Assembly (NCBI RefSeq): GCF_000024005.1
Contig: NC_013132.1
Span: 6,690,001 to 6,754,000, forward strand
Source of the DNA: Chitinophaga pinensis DSM 2588
GTDB taxonomy: Bacteria; Bacteroidota; Bacteroidia; Chitinophagales; Chitinophagaceae
Direction of reading: 5' to 3'
Length of the DNA: 64,000 bases
The position numbers and the translations under genes were made by a program. Every line of letters starts with the position of its first letter. Positions within the stretch are counted from its first letter, which is position 1. Positions 46,094 to 54,018 of the stretch are shown one piece after another. The notes below the pieces were generated by a model. It was not told where the DNA came from and made no database searches. It was given only the letters and a program-made list of their open reading frames with translations.

Positions 46094-49000
46094 TTACACC
46101 TCCTTTACTTCAAATAGTTTCATAAAATCATTTACTACAGCTTCTGTTGCTGTAGTTACCGATACCGGAGCGGGCATCTGCTGTTGGGAATTATTAACAA
46201 CATCTTCCGGCCAATAGCGTTTCCTGTTGAATCGGACTGGTTTTAACCGTGGTTGTAAAGTAGCGATATGACTGGCAGGCACACCTTCATTGCTGATGAT
46301 AAGATGGGCGTTATTACCTCCCAATCCGAATGAACTGATACCTGCCCTGCATATCCCATCAGGCCCGTTCCAGGGTTGCAATGCCCGCACAGGATAAAAT
46401 GGAGAAGCGTCAAAACTAAAACGGGGGTTAGGATGATCACAATGTAATGTGGGAGGAATTTGTGTATGTACAATAGACAATAACACCTTCACAATACTGG
46501 CGGCGCCGGCGGCACTTAAAAGATGTCCTATATTGCTTTTCACACTACCTACACCGCAATATTGTTTACGATCCGTGTATTGGGAAAACAATTGTGTCAA
46601 TGCTTTCAGTTCGATCGGGTCACCAATCAGTGTACCTGTTCCATGTGTTTCAACATAGGAAACAGTGGAGGGTAGCACTCCCGCATCTTGTATGGCAGCA
46701 GCAATCAGACTACGCTGTGCTTCAGGATTAGGCGTTGTAACACCCATGGTATTGCCATCATTGTTAATGGCTGAACCATCAATCACACCGTATATCTTGT
46801 TATTATCCCGGATAGCCGCATCCAGTGGTTTCAGCACCAGTACACCACATCCCTCTCCTAATCCGATACCATCAGCCCCCGCATCAAAAGTGCGGCAACG
46901 ACCGTCTTTTGACAGTACGCCGGCATCACTTAAACCGATGAAAACACCTTCATCCAGCAGAATATCTACACCACCGGCAAGTGCCATTTCACTCTCTCCG
47001 GAAAGAATACTTTTCACAGCCAGATGAACAGCAGTCAGAGTACTTGAACAAGCGGTGTCGACTACAATGTTGGGGCCTTTAAAATTGTAGATATGTGCCA
47101 AATGTGCGGTAATAAAATTCTGTCCTGTTCCTACAATACGATCCTTCACCGGACTATTATACTTGTAGGCGAAATTGCCTGCCCTTGCTCCTGCAAATAC
47201 ACCGATCTGTTTTCCCCACAATGCCTCCTTCTCATATCCGGCATCTGCTATAGCCGTAGTGCTGACTTCCAGCCATTGTCTCTGAATGGGATCAATATAA
47301 GGAGCAAGCGCCGGAGCGATATTGAACGCCGCAGGATCAAATGCTTCAATCTCTGGTAAAAAAGCGCCCCATTTACTACGACTCTTCCCCTGCTGCTGAC
47401 CAAGCGGATCATAATGCTGTCGCCAGTCCCATCGTGATACAGGCACCTCCCGGATACTATCTTTTCCCTGGCGAAGATTCTCCCAGTAAGCAGTTATATC
47501 ATTTGCATCCGGGAAATGACAGGCCATCCCCACTATTGCTATACGTTTCTTTATATGCGTTGTTGGCAAATTCTCCACCACCGGCGTAGCCGTATTTACA
47601 ATCTGTAAGGATGCCATTTCCTTCGGATAGTTATCCAACAGATAAGCGCTCATGCCGGCTATTGTCGGATACTCCAGGAAGACCGAAGGATCCAGGTGAA
47701 TCGTTTCAAACTGATGGTCTATCTTGCTAACCAGTTGCGCGAGAATGATCGAATCAACCCCGTATATCTGAAACTCTTTGTCTCTGCGCAACCTGGAAAC
47801 ATCCATTCTTAATTCTGCTGCCAGCAAATTCATCAGCCACCCTTCCACAACCGTAGTAAGATCGCCTTCATTAATTGGCGACACAGCTACATATTCGGTA
47901 TGCTGTGATTGGCTAACTGCCATTACTCTCTTTGGATATTCAAGCCATGTTTCCGGCTTAAAGCGACTCGTATCTACTATAGCAGGTAATATCACCGGAC
48001 CATAAGCGCCACTGATCACCTGCTCCAGCAATAACAGACCTTCTGCATTACTATGGCTGATCAATCCTGTTTGTTGATATGCAGGACTTTTTACTTCCCC
48101 GAAGCCGGTTTCTTTCCAGCTGGGCCATTGTATACTGACAACGGGGAATGATGCCTGGGCAGCCGCCGCGAAATAGTCCATATAAGCATTTGCCATCGCA
48201 TAATCAGACTGTCCTGCACCTAAGGTGGGGATGATGCCCGCCACAGATGAAAACAACACAAAGAACTGTAAAGGGTCTTTACTGACGCTTTGAAATAAGG
48301 ACCGTAAACCTGCTACTTTCGGTACAAGTACTTCTCTGATAGCATGCACTGACTTCCGGATAAAAGCCGGGTTCTCCAGGTCTACCATACCCGCACAATG
48401 CAATACGCCGCCAATATTACCCAGCGACGTCCTGATTTCAGCCATCAATGTATTTACTGCGGTTGCATCATCCAGCGCCACTGCTCTTACCCACACGGTC
48501 ACACCTTCCGCACGTAAAGCCTGTATCGCTTTCAGCTTACGGGACAATACAGAATCCGATTGTAAGAGCACACTCCACTGTTCTTCAGGTGGCAGGGCTT
48601 CTCTACCCGTAAGCACCACTTTCCTGGCACCATACTTTTTCACAAAATGCCGTGCACATTCCAATCCGATCCCACGGGTACCACCCGTTACCAGCAATAC
48701 GCCTCCGGCAGGAAAAGCTGGTATATTAATATCCTTCTCTATCTTCTTAGCTGTAAGTACTGCGCGGTAACGCTTTCCCTCCCGGATACAAATTTCAGGG
48801 TGGATTCCCGCAACACGCAGTTCCGACAATATATGAGCGGCCTGCAATGCTGTACTGCCCTCTTTCTCAATATCAAGATGTATCGCATTCAGATAACGAT
48901 ATTCAGCCTGCAACATTCTGAAAAGTCCCGCACGGAGCGCACCTGTTTGTCCGGAAGACTTTCCTCCTATTGTCTCCAATCCTTGTGTAACACCGATCAT

Positions 49001-51184
49001 CGTCAATGGGCGGTTGCCTGCACTGATTAGCTGTTGTAGCAATGCAAGACCTGTCAATGCCTGTTCCGCCGCTTCATCACAACCTGTCAGGTCTATCAGC
49101 CCTGTATATGCGGCAGGCATTCCACCTTCCGGCAACGCGCTGCTTACAGGGTCGATAATGTCTATATCATTGTATTGACGTTTGATTTCATTTGCCAGAG
49201 AAAGCATCGGTGTTGTTGCTAATACCAGCAGCTTACCATGAAAAGCATTGGATGTATTTATCACCTGTTCTTCCCAGGTCTTATGAATAATACGATACGG
49301 ACGCTCCTGCACGGGTTGTTTTTGTTCCGATGCGGCTATCCAGTAGACCTCTTTCGCAAATGGATAGGTAGGCAGACTAATCCGGCGAGGTTTCACTTTC
49401 TCATAAAACACTTGCCAGTCCACACTCGCACCATTCGCCCATAAGCGGGATAACGTAGCGCCGTTTCCATTGGCAGGAGCGGCTTTTCCGCTCAACTGTC
49501 CTGTAAAAAAGCTACCATTGTTATGGCCATTCAAAAACGCACTGAGTTTACCAATCGCATCAGCGATACCCGCAGCTGCGAATGCTAATCTATAGTCCAT
49601 AGCGTCTCTACCTATCTGCAGCGTATACAGCAGGTCTGTGAAGTTGAGCGTTGTATGTGCCTCCAGGAACTGTCGCATAATACCCGCATATACTTTCAGT
49701 TGCTCTTCTGTCTTTGCAGATAGTACAAAAACACTTGCCAGCACAGATATACTTTCTGTCGGGCGTATCTTCGGAACCGGCTGATATTCTTCTACAACAA
49801 GGTGGGCATTAGTACCGCTGAAACCAAAGGAACTGATCCCTGCTCTGCGCCGTTCTCCTCTACTATCCCATGGTCGTAGTGTATCGCATATATAAAATGG
49901 TGATTGTTCAAATTTAAAATGCTCATTGGGCCTTGTCACATGCAATGTCGGCGGCAGCGCTTGTGAATGCATTGACAACAGTACCTTCTGTACACTGGCT
50001 ACGCCCGCTGCCGCAGAAGTATGGCCGATATTACTTTTAACGGACCCCAATCCACAGAAATGCGGCCGGGAGGTATGTTCTCTGAATACTGTAGACAGCG
50101 CTTCCAGCTCTATAGGATCTCCCAGCTTTGTTCCCGTGCCATGTAATTCTACATAGCTGATCGTTTCCGGATGTATCTTATATCCCGCATAAATGTCACG
50201 TAACAATGCTGCCTGACTGTTCATACTGGGGGCAGTGATCCCGTTTGTACGACCATCCTGGTTAATACCCGAGCCAATGATCACGCCGAGAATATTGTCA
50301 TTGTCTGCCTCTGCGTCTTTTAAACGTTTCAGGATAACAGCTCCAGCGCCTTCTCCTGGTACAAAACCATTCGCACTGTTATCCATGGCCTTACACTGAC
50401 CATCTTTAGACAACATACCGGCCGAACACATACTGATGTAAGACTCTGGTGTCAGGTAAAGGCTAACACCACCGGCCAGCGCCATGTCTGTTTCCCGGTT
50501 TCTCAACGCCTGACAGGCCAGATGAATCGCCACCAATGATGAAGAACAGGCCGTATCAACAGCTATCGCAGGGCCTTTCAGATTCAGAAAATAAGCGATG
50601 CGGGCCGCAGCAATAGAATAACTATTGCCCGTTGCACCTGCAATACCGGGTTGCAGCTGATGCTGTAAAAAGGCATATTCATTGCTCATAATCCCCAGAT
50701 AAACCCCACATTTTTGCTCATTCAGCACTTCCCCAGCATAACCCGCATCCTCAAATGCCTTATAAGCTTCCTGCAGGAAAATACGATGCTGAGGATCCAT
50801 CCATTCCGCCTCTCCGGGAGAAAGGGAAAAGAATAAAGGATCAAACTCGGCGATATCATCCAGCATTCCTAACCACTTACAGTACACTTTTCCTTTCTGT
50901 AAAGGTCTTGGGTCATAAAAGGAGGGTACATCCCAACGGGATAAAGGAATCTCCCGTACCGCATTTTTACCGGCAACCAGGTTATTCCAGTATGTCTTCA
51001 CATCCGGTGCATCAGGATACCTTCCTGACATACCGATAATAGCTATTGGTTCAGGCGTCGGACGCCGGTCAATTTCCGGTGTTACAGAAACTGGCGCCGC
51101 TGCTAGTTGTTTCAGGGCTTCCCTCGCCGCACCGGCACTGATAGCGCCGGTACTGAGGGCCTTTAATATTGCTAAAGAATCCAT
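46094..51184 (-). CDS. PKS B: KS-KR-ACP / KS
   Basis: Trans-AT PKS of 1696 residues. An N-terminal docking helix pair (1-30, with ILKALSTGAISAGAAREALK) is followed by KS1 (46-463; TACSSS near 212, ELHGTGT, KSNIGH), KR (about 630-1060; TGGTRGIGLE near 831, Tyr near 994 in SDYAMAN), ACP (GVDSI near 1143) and KS2 (1213-1635; TACSST near 1379, ETHGTGT, KSNIGH). It ends about 60 residues after KS2, so KS2 must work with the DH*-ACP-KR at the start of PKS C. KS1 receives the chain from the tandem branching ACPs of PKS A, so it should accept a beta-methyl-branched substrate. The KR reduces without dehydration inside this module, giving a beta-hydroxyl. The N-terminal helices match in style the C-terminus of PKS A, supporting the protein order A to B. 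Confidence 0.93.
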   Translation of the reverse strand: MDSLAILKALSTGAISAGAAREALKQLAAAPVSVTPEIDRRPTPEPIAIIGMSGRYPDAPDVKTYWNNLVAGKNAVREIPLSRWDVPSFYDPRPLQKGKVYCKWLGMLDDIAEFDPLFFSLSPGEAEWMDPQHRIFLQEAYKAFEDAGYAGEVLNEQKCGVYLGIMSNEYAFLQHQLQPGIAGATGNSYSIAAARIAYFLNLKGPAIAVDTACSSSLVAIHLACQALRNRETDMALAGGVSLYLTPESYISMCSAGMLSKDGQCKAMDNSANGFVPGEGAGAVILKRLKDAEADNDNILGVIIGSGINQDGRTNGITAPSMNSQAALLRDIYAGYKIHPETISYVELHGTGTKLGDPIELEALSTVFREHTSRPHFCGLGSVKSNIGHTSAAAGVASVQKVLLSMHSQALPPTLHVTRPNEHFKFEQSPFYICDTLRPWDSRGERRRAGISSFGFSGTNAHLVVEEYQPVPKIRPTESISVLASVFVLSAKTEEQLKVYAGIMRQFLEAHTTLNFTDLLYTLQIGRDAMDYRLAFAAAGIADAIGKLSAFLNGHNNGSFFTGQLSGKAAPANGNGATLSRLWANGASVDWQVFYEKVKPRRISLPTYPFAKEVYWIAASEQKQPVQERPYRIIHKTWEEQVINTSNAFHGKLLVLATTPMLSLANEIKRQYNDIDIIDPVSSALPEGGMPAAYTGLIDLTGCDEAAEQALTGLALLQQLISAGNRPLTMIGVTQGLETIGGKSSGQTGALRAGLFRMLQAEYRYLNAIHLDIEKEGSTALQAAHILSELRVAGIHPEICIREGKRYRAVLTAKKIEKDINIPAFPAGGVLLVTGGTRGIGLECARHFVKKYGARKVVLTGREALPPEEQWSVLLQSDSVLSRKLKAIQALRAEGVTVWVRAVALDDATAVNTLMAEIRTSLGNIGGVLHCAGMVDLENPAFIRKSVHAIREVLVPKVAGLRSLFQSVSKDPLQFFVLFSSVAGIIPTLGAGQSDYAMANAYMDYFAAAAQASFPVVSIQWPSWKETGFGEVKSPAYQQTGLISHSNAEGLLLLEQVISGAYGPVILPAIVDTSRFKPETWLEYPKRVMAVSQSQHTEYVAVSPINEGDLTTVVEGWLMNLLAAELRMDVSRLRRDKEFQIYGVDSIILAQLVSKIDHQFETIHLDPSVFLEYPTIAGMSAYLLDNYPKEMASLQIVNTATPVVENLPTTHIKKRIAIVGMACHFPDANDITAYWENLRQGKDSIREVPVSRWDWRQHYDPLGQQQGKSRSKWGAFLPEIEAFDPAAFNIAPALAPYIDPIQRQWLEVSTTAIADAGYEKEALWGKQIGVFAGARAGNFAYKYNSPVKDRIVGTGQNFITAHLAHIYNFKGPNIVVDTACSSTLTAVHLAVKSILSGESEMALAGGVDILLDEGVFIGLSDAGVLSKDGRCRTFDAGADGIGLGEGCGVLVLKPLDAAIRDNNKIYGVIDGSAINNDGNTMGVTTPNPEAQRSLIAAAIQDAGVLPSTVSYVETHGTGTLIGDPIELKALTQLFSQYTDRKQYCGVGSVKSNIGHLLSAAGAASIVKVLLSIVHTQIPPTLHCDHPNPRFSFDASPFYPVRALQPWNGPDGICRAGISSFGLGGNNAHLIISNEGVPASHIATLQPRLKPVRFNRKRYWPEDVVNNSQQQMPAPVSVTTATEAVVNDFMKLFEVKEV
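46097..46106 (-). promoter_or_regulatory. Consensus Shine-Dalgarno in front of PKS C
   Basis: On the minus strand AAAGGAGGTG ends 4 nt before the ATG of PKS C (46092), overlapping the last codons of PKS B (Lys-Glu-Val-stop). Stop and start are separated by one base, so PKS C is probably translated by coupling. A full Shine-Dalgarno is notable in a Bacteroidota-like genome, where such sites are uncommon. Confidence 0.6.
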
Positions 51185-51195
51185 GGCGGAATTTT

Positions 51196-51945
51196 TTACT
51201 TGCCAAACAAATGGAGTATCCTGTCTTTTACTTCAGGCTGATGAAAAGTCGTTTCATGCATCCGTACTTCTTCCCGGATCACTTCGGGTAAATCTCTGCG
51301 GATATCCTTCACAAGATGGTCTTTAAGGGTTATCAATGAATGCCGTGGCTTTTCCGCCAATTGAGCAGCCATATGCCGGGCATGGGTTAATACATCATTC
51401 TTGGATAATACGGAAAAAGGTATGCCTCTTTTTTCCAGGTCAGCGCCTTTGTAATTCCAGGCGCCCAATAACATTTCTTCTGATAAAGCCAATCCCAGTT
51501 TCCGGGGTAATATATAAGTGGCCCCCATTCCTGGTGTGAAGCCATATTTCATAAAATTGGTCGTATAAATACACTCTCTGCTGAGCACTACGATATCACA
51601 GAAAAGACCAAACACAAAACCACCGCCGATAGCATGGCCATGCATGGCAGCAATAACAGGTATACGGCAGTTTAAGGCAAGGCTGTAAAGATCAGAGTCC
51701 GTGAACTGCATCTTTCCTTCAAATATGCTGAGCAAAGCCTCCTGCGAACCTCCTGATGCGAAGTAGTTATCATATCCTTTCAGGATGACCACCTTGTAGG
51801 AGGTATTTTCATTAATTACTCGAAAAGCGGCTGTCAGCTCATTAGTCAGGCCAATCGTGAACGTATTCTTATTAACCCTGTCCTGCATTGTCAGCTCAAC
51901 AATACCAGGCGCGATTTCTGTCAGATCAACGATAGCTTGTTCCAT
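51196..51945 (-). CDS. Beta-branching enoyl-CoA hydratase ECH2 (PksI-like decarboxylase)
   Basis: Crotonase-fold enzyme of 249 residues. It is closest in remembered sequence to PksI of the bacillaene pathway: AVILTGYDNYFASGG-type segment (here VVILKGYDNYFASGGSQE), IPVIAAMHGHAIGGGFV, and TNFMKYGFTPGMGAT. The GHAIGGG stretch forms the oxyanion hole region. In the known HMG-cassette pathway this enzyme decarboxylates 3-methylglutaconyl-ACP to leave a beta-methyl (or exocyclic methylene) branch. It is the third cassette gene, 6 nt after ECH1, and is followed 11 nt later by PKS B. The tandem branching ACPs at the end of PKS A are its likely substrate carrier. A fatty-acid degradation role is unlikely in this setting. 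Confidence 0.92.
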   Translation of the reverse strand: MEQAIVDLTEIAPGIVELTMQDRVNKNTFTIGLTNELTAAFRVINENTSYKVVILKGYDNYFASGGSQEALLSIFEGKMQFTDSDLYSLALNCRIPVIAAMHGHAIGGGFVFGLFCDIVVLSRECIYTTNFMKYGFTPGMGATYILPRKLGLALSEEMLLGAWNYKGADLEKRGIPFSVLSKNDVLTHARHMAAQLAEKPRHSLITLKDHLVKDIRRDLPEVIREEVRMHETTFHQPEVKDRILHLFGK

Positions 51946-51951
51946 ATCCTG

Positions 51952-52734
51952 TTATTTATGTATTGGGTTACTTTCCTGCCAGGGCAGCAAACCTGTTTCA
52001 ACAAACCGGGATATCCGTCCCAGATTAGCGGCATCTGCAAACATATCCGTGTTTGCCTTGATAGCCGAAGGTTGCCACTCCCTGTTTATCTTCAGGAAAT
52101 CATTCATGTATTGTTTATACTTCATTACAGCTGCTTTATTGAGAAGACGTAAACGCCCAAGATGCTGCTGTAATAACAAATCACTATTATCGCCGCTGAC
52201 ATCTGCCAGTCCGGCGTCAGATGCTTCAACCGCTGTAATGGGTTTTGTCATCAGTGTCAGATAGTGTGCCTTCTGAAATCCAATCTTCCTTACCAGGAAG
52301 GGTAACACACAAGCGGGGAACAGACCGAATAGCAATTCCGACAAACTAAAACGGGCCGTCGTATCCGCAATCACGATATCCGCTGCCGCAACAAAACCAA
52401 CGCCACCGGCGTTTGCTTTTCCCTTTACATGAGCCACAACTACAAAAGGACCTTCTGCAATTGTTCGCCATATATCATACAACAAAGCAGCATGACCATT
52501 CACGGCCTGTCCCTCTTTCAATAATGAGTTGATGCCCTGGAAATCTGCACCTGTACAAAAGTTTGCCGCATCGCCCTGTAGCACCACTACTGTAGCAGCC
52601 GTATAACAGCGTTGCAGCGCCTCGTTTAATTCGGCTATCAGCTGGTCATTGATACTGTTACCTGCCTCCGGACGATAAAACTGTATGAATGCTACATTCC
52701 CTTCCTGTTTGAATAAGATCGTTTGATAACTCAT
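51952..52734 (-). CDS. Beta-branching enoyl-CoA hydratase ECH1 (PksH-like dehydratase)
   Basis: Crotonase-fold enzyme of 260 residues, PksH/MupJ-like. Typical segments are FCTGADFQGI, VKGKANAGGVGFVAAADIVI and FSLSELLFGLFPACVLPFLV. In the cassette pathway it dehydrates HMG-ACP to 3-methylglutaconyl-ACP. The start was set at the ATG at 52734, which overlaps the stop of the HCS gene as ATGA and gives the family-like N-terminus MSYQTILF. An ATG three codons upstream (52743) is possible. It forms a translationally coupled series with HCS and ECH2. Confidence 0.92.
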   Translation of the reverse strand: MSYQTILFKQEGNVAFIQFYRPEAGNSINDQLIAELNEALQRCYTAATVVVLQGDAANFCTGADFQGINSLLKEGQAVNGHAALLYDIWRTIAEGPFVVVAHVKGKANAGGVGFVAAADIVIADTTARFSLSELLFGLFPACVLPFLVRKIGFQKAHYLTLMTKPITAVEASDAGLADVSGDNSDLLLQQHLGRLRLLNKAAVMKYKQYMNDFLKINREWQPSAIKANTDMFADAANLGRISRFVETGLLPWQESNPIHK

Positions 52735-53984
52735 GATACCCATTCATAACGTCTGTGAAACTCTTTTATCTCGTTTAACTGTAATCTTCCAAATCCTTCC
52801 TGCACGGGTGGTTGCAACGAACGGTCCGGTTTTACATTACGCGTACCGAACTTCAGTGCCTGTCCGCCGGCAATAAGCATCTCATATTCCTCCATTGACA
52901 AACGATACCTGTTATCCAGCTGATTGCCTATCTGTTGATTCCGCAGGTATTGTTGTCCTTCTGCTGTCACTACACCACTAAAGAACTCTGAGCAACATCC
53001 GGAACCATAGGAAAAACAGCCGATTCTTCTGGGTGATTTAAAATCCCCGCTATCAATAATACCCGCCAGTGAAAGGAATACAGTAGCGCCCATGATATTC
53101 CCTACGCGCTGACAATACTGTAATCCGGGCGATACCCGCTGTTGAAAATCACTTTCAATCACGTCTGGTTTTGCCTTTACCATCTTCCGCATCATCGTAC
53201 GATGGGCGCCCTTCACCATCCCACCAAAAGGCGTATGAAAAGCCAGGTATTGAAATGAGTGATCATAAGAAACATTCTTCACCCGCTTCGTATACTCTCT
53301 GAATGACTGCTCACAGCAATCCAGGTAAGACATCAATGACAGGTCCGCATCGCCGGCTTCACTATCCGGCAGCGGACGACAAGTATCCATTACTTCATAG
53401 CCGTAGTATCCACTGGCGCCCTGATCCAATCTGAAAGTATAAGGCGTATCACTGATCAGCATCGCGACAGCGCCTGCACCCGCACTCGGCTCTGCAAAAG
53501 ACCAGTCCTGATCATGTGCGTTGCCGCCATCCGTAACGATAAACCTGGATATATCCGTAGCAATCACGAGTGCTTTGGCACCTGGTGAAGTATGTGAGAG
53601 AATGAAATTGATCGCCATCTGTAAACCGGAAGTACCGGCATAACAAGCCTGCTTAATTTCCAGCATACGGCAATTCCTGCTAAGTCCGAGATAATGGTGG
53701 ATGTATGTGCTGATCGATTTCCCGAAATCAATACCTGATTCGGTACAAGTGATCAGCAGTTCTATACGATCCTTCTCTGCCTGTGAAAGTTTATCCACCA
53801 ATGGTTTCGCTGCGTTGACCCCAAAAGTGACAGGATCTTCATAAGGCAGCGCCACTGCCTTTTCTTTCATCAGCAGATTTTCAAAACGCTTGTTGTCAAG
53901 TCCTCTGTAATTTGATAACTGGGCTATATCCAGGCATGAGGTGCCACCAAAAGCATTCATTGCTTCAATTCCGACTTGCTTCAT
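52731..53984 (-). CDS. HMG-CoA synthase-like enzyme (HCS) for beta-branching
   Basis: Stand-alone 3-hydroxy-3-methylglutaryl-synthase homologue of 417 residues, like PksG/MupH. Catalytic residues are visible: Glu 82 (TCTESGIDFGKS), Cys 114 (EIKQACYAGTSG) and His 250 (LAFHTPFGGMVKGAH). In the known pathway it condenses an acetyl group from a dedicated donor ACP onto the beta-keto group of the ACP-bound chain. The product is then processed by ECH1 and ECH2. The gene lies 34 nt after the end of PKS A, whose last two domains are branching-type ACPs, and overlaps ECH1 by 4 nt. The donor ACP and the decarboxylating KS usually found with it are not in this window and may lie beyond the right edge. 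Confidence 0.94.
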   Translation of the reverse strand: MKQVGIEAMNAFGGTSCLDIAQLSNYRGLDNKRFENLLMKEKAVALPYEDPVTFGVNAAKPLVDKLSQAEKDRIELLITCTESGIDFGKSISTYIHHYLGLSRNCRMLEIKQACYAGTSGLQMAINFILSHTSPGAKALVIATDISRFIVTDGGNAHDQDWSFAEPSAGAGAVAMLISDTPYTFRLDQGASGYYGYEVMDTCRPLPDSEAGDADLSLMSYLDCCEQSFREYTKRVKNVSYDHSFQYLAFHTPFGGMVKGAHRTMMRKMVKAKPDVIESDFQQRVSPGLQYCQRVGNIMGATVFLSLAGIIDSGDFKSPRRIGCFSYGSGCCSEFFSGVVTAEGQQYLRNQQIGNQLDNRYRLSMEEYEMLIAGGQALKFGTRNVKPDRSLQPPVQEGFGRLQLNEIKEFHRRYEWVS

Positions 53985-54018
53985 TCTTCGGGGGATTATT
54001 GGGTGATATGTTTAAATA

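Noticed and set aside
51196..52734. The two crotonase genes as fatty-acid beta-oxidation enzymes
   Set aside because: They sit between PKS genes, coupled to an HCS gene, and carry PksH- and PksI-like motifs.
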